This document shows positions 1 to 11,300 of a stretch of 64,000 nucleotides of DNA, piece after piece (the stretch's first letter is position 1; the number at the start of each line of letters is the position of its first letter). The position numbers were made by a program, and so were the translations under genes. The stretch spans positions 95,659,705 to 95,723,704 of the forward strand of contig NC_087062.1 in NCBI RefSeq assembly GCF_963678635.1, given 5' to 3'. Below the pieces are notes generated by a model, which did no database searches, was not told the DNA's origin, and saw nothing but the letters and a program-made list of their open reading frames with translations. The stretch is from Symsagittifera roscoffensis (taxonomy: Eukaryota; Xenacoelomorpha; Acoela; Convolutidae).

Positions 1-1860
1 AATCTATAAAAAAAAATTAAAATTAATTTATTTTTCCTATTAGCTATTACGCTCAATTGTGCTCTTTGAGAGTTCTTTGAAGTTGTATTGGATACAAGAA
101 TTTAAAATGTTGCAAAACTTCTTGGATCGATCAGAGCAGAAAACTTGTGCGTCTTTGCCTTCGAAAAGAAAGCGTGCCAATTAGGCGTTCATTTTATGGT
201 GACAATATTACACCTAACCTTCATGTCCCAGTTGGTCTAGCAGTTAGGATTTGTGGATTTCACCCACAAGACCCGGGTTAGACTCCCGGAATGGGAAATC
301 TATGAAAAAAATTAAAATTGATTTCTTTTTCCTAATAACTATTACGCTCAATTGAGCTCTTTGAGAGTTCTTTGAAGTTGTATTGGATACAAGAATTTAA
401 AATGTTGCAAAACTTCTTGGATCGATCAGAGCAGAAAACTTGTGCGTCTTTGCCTTCGAAAAGAAAAACGTGCCAATTAGGCGTTCATTTTATGGTGACA
501 ATATTACACCTAACTTTCATATCCCAGTTGGTCTAGCGGTCAGGATTTGTAGCTCTCATCCACAAGGACCGCGTTCGGCTCCCGGACTGGGAAATCTAAT
601 AATTTTTCAATTGATTTTTTCTTCCTATTAACTGTTACGCTCAATTGAGTTCTTTAAGATGTCTTTGTAAATGTATAGGTTACAAGAACTTAAATTGTTG
701 AAAAACTTATTGAATCGATCAGGGCAGAAACCTTGTGCGTGCTTATCTTCAAACAGAAAAACGGGCCAATTAGGCGCTCACTGTATTCGAAAAAAAATCA
801 CATTTAACCTTGATATTGCAGTTGGTCTAGCGGTTAGGATTTGTGGCTATACTAACAAGACACGGGTTCGACTCCCGGAATGGGAAGTCTATAAAAAAAG
901 TTAAAATTAATTTCTTTTTCCTATTAGCTATTACGCTCAATTGAGTTCTTTGAGAGTTCTTCGAAGTTGTATAGGATACAAGAACTTAAAATGTTGCAAA
1001 AGTTCTTGGATTGATCAGAGCAGAAAACTTGTGCGTCTTTGCCTTCGAAAAGAAAAACGTGCCAATTAGGCGTTCATTTTATGGTGACAATATTACACCT
1101 AACTTTCATATCCCAGTTGGTCTAGCGGTCAGGATTTGTAGCTCTCATCCACAAGGACCGCGTTCGGCTCCCGGACTGGGAAATCTATTAATTTTTCAAT
1201 TGATTTTTTCTTCCTATTAACTGTTACGCTCAATTGAGTTCTTTAAGATGTCTTTGTAAATGTATAGGTTACAAGAACTTAAATTGTTGAAAAACTTCTT
1301 GAATCGATCAGGGCAGAAACCTTGTGCGTGCTTATCTTCAAACAGAAAAACGGGCCAATTAGGCGCTCACTGTATTCGAAAAAAAATCACATTTAACCTT
1401 GATATTGCAGTTGGTCTAGCGGTTAGGATTTGTGGCTATACTAACAAGACACGGGTTCGACTCCCGGAATGGGAAGTCTATAAAAAAAGTTAAAATTAAT
1501 TTCTTTTTCCTATTAGCTATTACGCTCAATTGAGTTCTTTGAGAGTTCTTCGAAGTTGTATAGGATACAAGAACTTAAAATGTTGCAAAAGTTCTTGGAT
1601 TGATCAGAGCAGAAAACTTGTGCGTGTTTATCTTCAAATAGAAAAACGTGCCATTAAGGCAATCACTTTATTCGAAAAAAAAACAGATAACATTAATATC
1701 CCAGTTGGTCTAGCGTTCAGGATTTGTGGCTTTCACCCAAAAGGCCCGGGTTCGGCTCCATGACTGGGAAATCTATTAATTTTTGAAATGATTTTTTTTT
1801 CCTATTAACTATTACGCTCAATTGAGTTCTTTAAGATTTCTTTAAAGTTGTATAGGTTAC
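1..1860 (+). repeat. Family 1 segment with a 589-bp two-monomer duplication
   Basis: tRNA-like copies start at 226, 522, 816 (B), 1111, 1405 (B) and 1699. The pair 522+816 recurs at 1111+1405, a shift of 589 bp. Copy 226-297 has a UUC anticodon but T loop TTAGACT. Copies 522 and 1111 have CUC and T arm CCGCG-TTCGGCT-CCCGG with a C.C mismatch and a damaged B box. Copy 1699-1770 has a broken T stem ending CCATG. None is a convincing gene. Confidence 0.8.
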
Positions 1861-2582
1861 AAGAAGCTAAATTGCTGAAAAACTTCATGAATCGTTAAGG
1901 GCAGAAAACTTGTGTGTGTTTATCTTCAAACAGAAAAACGTGCCAATTAGGCGCTCACTGAATTCGAAAAAAAATCATATTTAACCTTGATATTGCACTT
2001 GGTCTAGCGGTAAGGATCTGTGGCTTCACTAACAAGACACGGGTTCGACTCCCGGAATGGGAAATCTAAAAAAAAAATTAAAATTATTTTCTTTTTCCTA
2101 TTAGCTATTACGCTCAATTGAGCTCTTTGAGAGTTCTTTGAAGTTGTATAGGATACAAGAACTTAAAAAGTTGCAAAACTTCTTGGATCGATCAGAGCAG
2201 AAAACTTGTGCGTGTTTATCTTCAAACAGAAAAAATGTGTCAATTAGGTGCTCACGTATTGAAAAAAAATCACAATTTACCTTGATATTGCAGTTGAACT
2301 AGCGGTTAGGATTAGTGGCTTTACTAACAAGACACGGGTTCGACTCCCGGAATGGGAAGTCTATAAAAAAAGTTAAAATTAATTTCTTTTTCCTATTAGC
2401 TATTACGCTCAATTGAGTTCTTTGAGAGTTCTTTGAAGTTGTATAGGATACAAGAACTTAAAATGTTGCAAAACTTCTTGGATCGATCAGAGCAGAAAAC
2501 TTGTGCGTCTTTGCCTTCGAAAAGAAAAACATGCCAATTAGGCGTTCATTTTATGGTGACAAAATTACACCTAACCTTCATA

Positions 2583-2654
2583 TCCCAGTTGGTCTAGCGG
2601 TCAGGATTTGTAGCTCTCATCCACAAGGATCGCGTTCGACTCCCGGACTGGGAA
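2583..2654 (+). tRNA. tRNA-Glu(CUC)-like, T stem mismatch
   Basis: 72 nt with fully paired acceptor TCCCAGT/ACTGGGA. The anticodon arm TGTAG-CTCTCAT-CCACA has one A.C mismatch. The T arm TCGCG-TTCGACT-CCCGG has one C.C mismatch. The A box is intact. A weak gene or a young pseudogene. Confidence 0.45.
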
Positions 2655-5228
2655 ATCTATTAATTTTTCAATTCATTTTTTTTCCTATTAACTGTTACGC
2701 TCAATTGAGTTCTTTAAGATCTCTTTGAAGTTGTATAGGTTACAAGAACTTAAATTGTTGAAAAACTTCATGAATCGATCAGGGCAGAAACCTTGTGCGT
2801 GCTTATCTTCAAACAGAAAAACGGGCCAATTAGGCGCTCACTGTATTCGAAAAAAAATCACATTTAACCTTGATATTGCAGTTGGTCTAGCGGTTAGGAT
2901 TTGCGGCTATACTAACAAGACACGGTTCGACTCCCGGAATGGGAAGTCTATAAAAAAGTTAAAATTAATTACTTTTTCCTATTAGCTATTACGCTCAATT
3001 GAGTTCTTTGAGAGTTCTTTGAAGTTGTATTGGATACAAGAGTTTAAAATGTTGCAAAACTTCTTGGATCGATCAGAGCAGAAAACTTATGCGTCTTTGC
3101 CTTCGAAAAGAAAAACAAGCCAATTAGGCGTTCATTTTATGGGGACAAAATTACACCTAACCTTCATGTCCCAGTTGGTCTAGCAGTTAGGATTTGTGGA
3201 TTTCGCCCACAAGACCCGGGTTAGACTCCCGGTATGGGAAATCTATGAAAAAATTAACATTGATTTCTTTTTCCTAATAACTATTACGCTCAATTGAGCT
3301 CTTTGAGAGTTCTTTGAAGTTGTATTGGATACAAGAATTTAAAATGTTGCAAAACTTCTTGGATCGATCAGAGCAGAAAACTTGTGCGTCTTTGCCTTCG
3401 AAAAGAAAAACGTGACAATTAAGCGTTCATGTTATGGTGACAAAATTACACCTAACCTTCATATCCCAGTTGGTCTAGCGGTCAGGATTTGTAGCTCTCA
3501 TCCACAAGGACCGCGTTCAACTCCCGGACTGGGAAATCTATTAATTTTTCAATTGATTTTTTCTTCCTATTAACTGTTACGCTCAATTGAGTTCTTTAAG
3601 ATCTCTTTGAAGTTGTATAGGTTACAAGAACTTAAATTGTTGAAAAACTTCATGAATCGATCAGGGCAGAAACCTTGTGCGTGCTTATCTTCAAACAGAA
3701 AAACGGGCCAATTAGGCGCTCACTGTATTCGAAAAAAATCACATTTAACCTAGATATTGCAGTTGGTCTAGCGGTTAGGATTTGTGGCTATACTAACAAG
3801 ACACGGGTTCGACTCCCGGAATGGGAAGTCTATAAAAAAGTTAACATTAATTTCTTTTTCCTATTAGCTATTACGCTCAATTGAGTTCTTTTGAGAGTTC
3901 TTTGAAGTTGTATAGGATACAAGAACTTAAAATGTTGCAAAAAATCTTGGATTGATCAGAGCAGAAAACTTGTGCGTGTTTATCTTCAAATAGAAAAACG
4001 TGCCATTACGGCAATCACTTTATTCGAAAAAAAAACAGATAAAATTATTATCACAGTTGGTCTAGCGTTCAGGATTTGTGGCTTTCACCCACAAGGACCG
4101 GGTTCGGCTCCATGACTGGGAAATCTATTAATTTTTCAAATGATTTTTTTCCTATTAACTATTACGCTCAATTGAGTTCTTTAAGATTTCTTTGAAGTTG
4201 TATAGGTTACAAGAACTTAAATTGCTGAAAAACTTCATGAATCGTTCAGGGCAGAAAACTTGTGCGTGTTTGTTTTCAAATAGAGAAACGTGCCATTAAG
4301 GCGCTCACTGTATTCGAAAAAAAATCACATTTAAACTTGCTATTGCAGTTGGTCTAGCGGTTAGGATCTGTGGCTTCACTAACAAGACACGGGTTCGACT
4401 CCCGGAATGGGAAATCTACAAAAAAAAATTAAAATATTTTCTTTTTCCTATTAGCTATTACGCTCAATTGAGCTCTTTGAGAGTTCTTTGAAGTTGTATA
4501 GGATACAAGAACTTAAATTGCTGAAAAACTTCATGAATCGTTAAGGGCAGAAAACTTGTGTGTGTTTATCTTCAAACAGAAAAACGTGCCAATTAGGCGC
4601 TCACTGAATTCGAAAAAAATCATATTTAACCTTGATATTGCACTTGGTCTAGCGGTTAGGATCTGTGGCTTCACTAACAAGACACGGGTTCGACTCCCGG
4701 AATGGGAAATCTAAAAAAAAAAATTAAAATTATTTTCTTTTTCCTATTAGCTATTACGCTCAATTGAGCTCTTTGAGAGTTCTTTGAAATTGTATAGGAT
4801 ACAAGAACTTAAAAAGTTGCAAAACTTCTTGGATCGATCAGAGCAGAAAACTTGTGCGTGTTTATCTTCAAACAGAAAAAATGTGTCAATTGGGTGCTCA
4901 CGTATTGAAAAAAAAAATCACAATTTACCTTGATATTGCAGTTGAACTAGCGGTTAGGATTAGTGGCTTTACTAACAAGACACGGGTTCGACTCCCGGAA
5001 TGGGAAGTCTATAAAAAAGTTAAAATTAATTTCTTTTTCCTATTAGCTATTACGCTCAATTGAGTTCTTTGAGAGTTCTTTGAAGTTGTATAGGATACAA
5101 GAACTTAAAATGTTGCAAACTTCTTGGATCGATCAGAGCAGAAAACTTGTGCGTCTTTGCCTTCGAAAAGAAAAACATGCCAATTAGGCGTTCATTTTAT
5201 GGTGACAAAATTACACCTAACCTTCATA

Positions 5229-5300
5229 TCCCAGTTGGTCTAGCGGTCAGGATTTGTAGCTCTCATCCACAAGGACCGCGTTCGACTCCCGGACTGGGAA
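5229..5300 (+). tRNA. tRNA-Glu(CUC)-like, T stem mismatch
   Basis: Counterpart of 2583 in the second 2.65-kb repeat. It differs in reading CCGCG at the start of the T arm, leaving the same central C.C mismatch. The acceptor is fully paired and the anticodon loop is CTCTCAT. Confidence 0.45.
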
Positions 5301-7290
5301 ATCTATTAATTTTTCAATTCATTTTTTTTCCTATTAACTGTTACGCTCAATTGAATTCTTTAAGATCTCTTTGAAGTTGTATAGGTTACAAGAACTTAAA
5401 TTGTTGAAAAACTTCATGAATCGATCAGGGCAGAAACCTTGTGCGTGCTTATCTTCAAACAGAAAAACGGGCCAATTAAGCGCTCACTGTATTCGAAAAA
5501 AATCACATTTAACCTTGATATTGCAGTTGGTCTAGCGGTTAGGATTTGCGGCTATACTAACAAGACACGGGTTCGACTCCCGGAATGGTAAGTCTATAAA
5601 AAAGTTAAAATTAATTACTTTTTCCTATTAGCTATTACGCTCAATTGAGTTCTTTGAGAGTTCTTTGAAGTTGTATTGGATACAAGAATTTAAAATGTTG
5701 CAAAACTTCTTGGATCGATCAGAGCAGAAAACTTATGCGTCTTTGCCTTCGAAAAGAAAAACAAGCCAATTAGGCGTTCATTTTATGGGGAGAAAATTAC
5801 ACCTAACCTTCATGTCCCAGTTGGTCTAGCAGTTAGGATTTGTGGATTTCGCCCACAAGACCCGGGTTAGACTCCCGGAATGGGAAATCTATGAAAAAAT
5901 TAACATTGATTTCTTTTTCCCAATAACTATTACGCTCAATTGAGCTCTTTGAGAGTTCTTTGAAGTTGTATTGGATACAAGAATTTAAAATGTTGCAAAA
6001 CTTCTTGGATCGATCAGAGCAGAAAACTTGTGCGTCTTTGCCTTCGAAAAGAAAAACGTGCCAATTAGGCGTTCATTTTATGATGACAAAATTACACCTA
6101 ACTTTCATATCCCAGTTGGTCTAGCGGTCAGGATTTGTAGCTCTCATCCACAAGGACCGCGTTCAACTCCCGGACTGGGGGGAAATCTATTAATTTTTCA
6201 ATTGATTTTTTCTTCCTATTAACTGTTACGCTCAATTGAGTTCTTTAAGATCTCTTTGAAGTTGTATAGGTTACAAGAACTTAAATTGTTGAAAAACTTC
6301 ATGAATCGATCAGGGCAGAAACCTTGTGCGTGCTTATCTTCAAACAGAAAAACGGGCCAATTAGTCGCTCACTGTATTCGAAAAAAATCACATTTAACCT
6401 AGATATTGCAGTTGGTCTAGCGGTTAGGATTTGTGGCTATACTAACAAGACACGGGTTCGACTCCCGGAATGGGAAGTCTATAAAAAAAAGTTAACATTA
6501 ATTTCTTTTTCCTATTAGCTATTACGCTCAATTGAGTTCTTTTGAGAGTTCTTTGAAGTTGTATAGGATACAAGAACTTAAAATGTTGCAAAAAATCTTG
6601 GATTGATCAGAGCAGAAAACTTGTGCGTGTTTATCTTCAAAAAGAAAAACGTGCCATTACGGCAATCACTTTATTCGAAAAAAAAAACAGATAAAATTAT
6701 TATCCCAGTTGGTCTAGCGTTCAGGATTTGTGGCTTTCACCCACAAGGACCGGGTTCGGCTCCATGACTGGGAAATCTATTAATTTTTCAAATGATTTTT
6801 TTCCTATTAACTATTACGCTCAATTGAGTTCTTTAAGGTTTCTTTGAAGTTGTATAGGTTACAAGAACTTAAATTGCTGAAAAAATTCATGAATCGTTCA
6901 GGGCAGAAAACTTGTGCGTGTTTGTTTTCAAATAGAGAAACGTGCCATTAAGGCGCTCACTGTATTCGAAAAAAAATCACATTTAAACTTGCTATTGCAG
7001 TTGGTCTAGCGGTTAGGATCTGTGGCTTCACTAACAAGACACGGGTTCGACTCCCGGAATGGGAAATCTACAAAAAAAAATTAAAATATTTTCTTTTTCC
7101 TATTAGCTATTACGCTCAATTGAGCTCTTTGAGAGTTCTTTGAAGTTGTATAGGATACAAGAACTTAAAATGTTGCAAAACTTCTTGGATCGATCAGAGC
7201 AGAAAACTTGTGCGTGTTTATCTTCAAATAGAAAAACGTGCCATTAAGGCGCTCACTGTAATCCAAAAAAAAACACAGATAACAATAACA

Positions 7291-7362
7291 TCCCAGTTGG
7301 TCTAGCGGTCAGGATTTGTGGCTCTCACCCACAAGACCCGGGTTCGACTCCCGGACTGTGAA
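7291..7362 (+). tRNA. tRNA-Glu(CUC), one acceptor mismatch
   Basis: Anticodon arm TGTGG-CTCTCAC-CCACA and T arm CCGGG-TTCGACT-CCCGG are fully paired, with A and B boxes at consensus. The 3' acceptor strand reads ACTGTGA, giving one mismatch against TCCCAGT. The variable region has A in place of G (AAGA). Confidence 0.65.
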
Positions 7363-7883
7363 ATCTATCAAGTTTTCAATTGATTTTTTCTTCCTGTTAA
7401 CTATTACGCTCGATTGAGTTCTTTAAGATTTCTTTGAAGTTGTATAGGTTACAAGAACCTAAATTGCTGAAAAACTTCATGAATCGTTCAGGGCAGAAAA
7501 CTTGTGCGTGTTTATCTTCAAACAGAAAAACGTGCCAATTAGGCGCTCACCGTATTCGAAAAAAAATCACATTTAACCTTGATATTGCACTTGGTTTAGC
7601 GGTTAGGATCTGTGGCTTCACTAACAAGACACGGGTTCGACTCACGGAATGGGAAATCTATAAAAAAAAACTAAAATTAATTTCTTTTTCCTATTAGCTA
7701 TTACGCTCAATTGAACTCTTTGAGAGTTCTTTGAAGTTGTATAGGATACAAGAACTTACAATGTTGCAAAACTTCTTGGATCGATCCGAGCAGAAAACTT
7801 GTGCGTGTTTATCTTCAAATAGAAAAAACGTGCCATTAGGGCGCTCACATAATTCGAAAAAAAAAATACAGCAAACTTTGACA

Positions 7884-7955
7884 TCCCAGTTGGTCTAGAG
7901 TTCAGGATTTGTGGCTCTCACCCACAAGGACCGGGTTCGACTCCCGGACTGGGAA
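7884..7955 (+). tRNA. tRNA-Glu(CUC), altered D loop
   Basis: Acceptor, anticodon and T stems are all paired and the anticodon is CTC. The D loop reads AGAGTTCA, so the usual GG pair is lost and the A box becomes TGGTCTAGAGT. This may weaken both TFIIIC binding and the D-loop/T-loop contact. Confidence 0.6.
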
Positions 7956-8180
7956 ATCTATTCATTTTTCAATTGATTTTTTCTTCCTATTTACTTTTAC
8001 TTTCAATTGAGTCCATTAAGATTTTTGTGAAGTTGTATAGGATACAAGAACTCAAAATGTTGCAAAACTTCTTGGATCGATCAAAGCAGAAAACTTGTGC
8101 AAGTTTATCTTCAAATAGTAAAAAAAAGTGCCATTAAGGCGTTCACTGTATTCCAAAAAAAAATACAGCTAACATTAATA

Positions 8181-8252
8181 TCCCAGTTGGTCTAGCGGTC
8201 AGGATTTGTGGCTCTCACCCACAAGGCCCGGGTTCGACTCTCGGACTAGGAA
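8181..8252 (+). tRNA. tRNA-Glu(CUC), one acceptor mismatch
   Basis: Anticodon arm TGTGG-CTCTCAC-CCACA is fully paired. The 3' acceptor strand ACTAGGA has one C.A mismatch, and the T stem contains a G.T wobble (CCGGG/CTCGG). The A box is at consensus. Confidence 0.55.
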
Positions 8253-8770
8253 ATCTATTAATTTTTCAATTGAATTTTTCTTCCTGTTAACTATTACGCT
8301 CAATTGAGTTCTTTAAGATTTCTTTGAAGTTGTATAGGTTACAAGAACCTAAATTGCTGAAAAATTTCACGAATCGTTCAGGGCAGAAAACTTGTGCGTG
8401 TTTATCTTCAAACAGAAAAACGTGCCAATTAGGCGCTCACTGTATTCGAAAAAAAATCACATTTAACCTTGATATTGCACTTGGTTTAGCGGTTAGGATC
8501 TGTGGCTTCACTAACAAGACACGGGTTCGACTCACGGAATGGGAAATCTATAAAAAAAATAAATTAATTTCTTTTTCCTATTAGCTATTACGCTCAATTG
8601 AGCTCTTTGAGAGTTCTTTGAAGTTGTATAGGATACAAGAACTTAAAATGTTGCAAAACTTCTTGGATCGATCCGAGCAGAAAACTTGTGCGTGTTTATC
8701 TTCAAATAGAAAAAACGTGCCATTAAGGCGCTCACATAATTCGAAAAAAAAAATACAGCAAACTTTGACA

Positions 8771-8842
8771 TCCCAGTTGGTCTAGAGTTCAGGATTTGTG
8801 GCTCTCACCCACAAGGACCGGGTTCGACTCCCGGACTGGGAA
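8771..8842 (+). tRNA. tRNA-Glu(CUC), altered D loop
   Basis: Same tRNA sequence as the copy at 7884, carried in the second 887-bp repeat, including the AGAGTTCA D loop. All four stems pair. Confidence 0.6.
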
Positions 8843-8969
8843 ATCTATTCATTTTTCAATTGATTTTTTCTTCCTATTTACTATTACTTTCAATTGAGTC
8901 CATTAAGATTTTTGTGAAGTTGTATAGGATACAAGAACTCAAAATGTTGCAAAACTTCTTAGATCGATC

Positions 8970-8990
8970 AGAGCAGAAATGGGAAATCTA
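8970..8990 (+). pseudogene. Monomer collapsed to the last bases of a tRNA
   Basis: After the spacer landmark GATCGATCAGAGCAGAAA the sequence jumps to TGGGAAATCTATAAAA. About 90 bp of spacer and nearly the whole tRNA are missing. The join lies in a run of A, in keeping with a short-homology deletion. Confidence 0.7.
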
Positions 8991-10069
8991 TAAAAAAAAA
9001 TTAAAATTAATTTCTTTTTCCTATTAACTATTACGCAAAATTGAGCTCTTTGAGAGTTCTTTGAAGTTGTATAGGATACAAGAATTTAAAATGTTGCAAA
9101 ACTTCTTGGATCGATCAAAGCAGAAAACTTGTGCGTGTTTATCTTCAAATAGAAAAAACGTGCCATTAAGGCGCTCACTTAATTCGAAAAAAATACAGCT
9201 AACATTGACATCCCAGTTGGTCAAGCGGTCAGAATTTATGGCTCTCACCAGCAAGGCCCGGGTTCGACTCCCGGACTGGGAAATCTATTCATTTTTCAAT
9301 TGATTTTTTCTTCCTTTTAACTATTACGCTCAATTGAGTTCATTAAGATATCTGTGAAGTTGTATAGGATACAAGAACTCAAAATGTTGCAAAACTTCTT
9401 GGATCGATCAGAGCAGAAAACTTGTGCATGAAGATAAACGTGCCAATTAGGCGCTCACTGTATTCGAAAAAAAATCACATTTAACCTTGATACTGCACTT
9501 GGTCTAGCGGTTAGGATCTGTTGCTTCACGGGTTCGACTCCCGGAATGTGAAATCTATAAAAAAAAACTGAAATTAATTTCTGTTTCCTATTAACTATTA
9601 CGCAAAATTGAGCTCTTTGAGAGTTCTTTGAAGTTGTATAGGATACAAGAATTTAAAATGTTGCAAAACTTCTTGGATCGATCAAAGCAGAAAACTTGTG
9701 CGTGTTTATCTTCAAATAGAAAAAACGTGCCATTAAGGCGCTCACTTAATTCGAAAAAAATACAGCTAACATTGACATCCCAGTTGGGCAAGCGGTGAGG
9801 ATTTCTGGCTCTCACCCGCAAGGACCGGGTTCGACTCCCGGACTGGGAAATCTATTCATTTTTCAATTGATTTTTTCTTCCTTTTAACTATTACGCTCAA
9901 TTGAGTTCATTAAGATTTCTGTGAAGTTGTATAGGATACAAGAACTCAAAGTGTTGCAAAACTTCTTGGATCGATCAGAGCAGAAAACTTGTGCGTGTTT
10001 ATCTTCAAATAGAAAAACGTGCCAATTAGGCGCTCACTATATTCGAAAAAAATACAGATTACATTAAAA

Positions 10070-10141
10070 TCCCAGTTGGTCTAGCGGCCAGGATTTGTAG
10101 CTATCACCCACAAGGCCCGAGTTCGACTCCCGAACTGGGAA
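10070..10141 (+). pseudogene. tRNA-Glu pseudogene, anticodon changed to AUC
   Basis: The anticodon loop is CTATCAC, giving ATC at positions 34-36 instead of CTC. The T stem CCGAG/CCCGA has two mismatches. The neighbouring copy 10362-10433 shares the loop change and adds an acceptor mismatch, so the change spread by duplication. Confidence 0.6.
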
Positions 10142-11228
10142 ATCTATTAATGTTTCAATTGATTTTTTCTTCCTATTAACTATTAGGCTCAATTGAGTTC
10201 TTTAAGATCTCTTTGAAGTTGTATAGGTTACAAAAACTTAAATTGTTGAAAAACTTCAAGAATCGATCAGGGCAGAAAACTTGTGCGTGTTTATCTTCAA
10301 ACAGAATAACGTGCCAATTAGGCGCTCACTATATTCGAAAAAAATACAGATAACATTAAAATCCCAGTTGGTCTAGCGGTCAGGATTTGTAGCTATCACC
10401 CACAAGGCCCGAGTTCGACTCCCGGACTGGTAAATCTATTAATGTTTCAATTGATTTTTTCTTCCTATTAACTATTAGGCTCAATTGAGTTCTTTAAGAT
10501 CTCTTTGAAGCTGTATAGGTTACAAGAACTTAAATTATTGAAAAACTTCATGAATCGATCAGGGTAGAAAACTTGTGCGTGTTTATCTTAAAACAGAAAA
10601 ACGTGCCAATTAGGCGCTCATTGTATTCGCAAAAAAATCACATTTGACCTTGATATTTCAGTTGGTCTAGCTGTTAGGATTTGTGGCTTCACTAACATGA
10701 CACGGGTTCGACTCCCGGGGAAATTATTAAAATTAATTTCTTTTTCCTATTAGCTATTACGCTCAATTGAGTACTTTGAGAGTTCTTTGAAGTTGTATAG
10801 GATACAAGAACTTAAAATGTTGCAAAACTTCTTGCATCGATCAGAGCAGAAAACTTGTGCGTGTTTATCTTCAAATAGAAAAACGTGCCATTAAAGCGCT
10901 CACTTAATTCGAAAAAAAAATACGCTAACATTGACATTCCAGTTGGTCTAGCGGTAAGGATTTGTGACTCTCAACCACAAGGCCCGAGTTCGACTCCCGG
11001 ACTGGGAAATCTATTCATTTTTCAATTAATTTTTTCTTCCTATTAACTATTACGCTCAATTGAGTTCTTTAAGATTTTTTTGAAGTTGTATAGGTTACAA
11101 GAACTTAAATTGTTGAAAAACTTCATGAATCGATCAGAGCAGAAAACTTGTGCGTGTTTATCTTCAAATAGAAAAACGTGCCAATTAGGCGCTCACTGTA
11201 TTCGAAAAAAAAACAGATAACAGTAATA

Positions 11229-11300
11229 TCCCAGTTGTTCTAGCGGTCAGGATTTGTAGCTCTCACCCACAAGGACCGAGTTCGACTCCCGGACTGGGAA
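11229..11300 (+). tRNA. tRNA-Glu(CUC)-like, two stem mismatches
   Basis: The acceptor is fully paired and the anticodon loop is CTCTCAC. There is one A.C mismatch each in the anticodon stem (TGTAG/CCACA) and the T stem (CCGAG/CCCGG). The A box starts TGTTCTAGCGG. Confidence 0.45.

Larger units (their letters stand above)
1861..7080 (+). repeat. Nine-monomer higher-order repeat, about 2,646 bp, two copies
   Basis: tRNA-like starts 1993, 2288, 2583, 2876, 3169, 3464, 3757, 4051 and 4343 recur in the same order at 4638, 4936, 5229, 5521, 5815, 6110, 6406, 6703 and 6995 (shifts 2,645-2,652). Diagnostic changes are shared, such as GAACTAGCGG at 2288/4936 and TTAGACT at 3169/5815. The copies differ by a few substitutions and indels; for example 6110 has two or three extra G in the 3' acceptor strand, and one G is missing in the T arm of 2876. 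Confidence 0.85.
7081..9000 (+). repeat. Family 1 segment with an 887-bp three-monomer repeat
   Basis: tRNA-like starts 7291, 7585 (B), 7884, 8181, 8475 (B) and 8771. The pair 7585+7884 recurs at 8475+8771. The last unit is cut short: near 8979 the spacer reading GAGCAGAAA runs straight into TGGGAAATC, the 3' end of a tRNA-like copy. This segment holds the best preserved CUC copies of family 1. Confidence 0.8.

Noticed and set aside
816-886. Class B as a functional tRNA of another isotype
   Set aside because: I tried alternative pairings of TTGTGGCTATACTAACAA. Only a 4-bp stem with a 10-base loop forms, and the acceptor strands TTGCAGT and AATGGGA still mispair.
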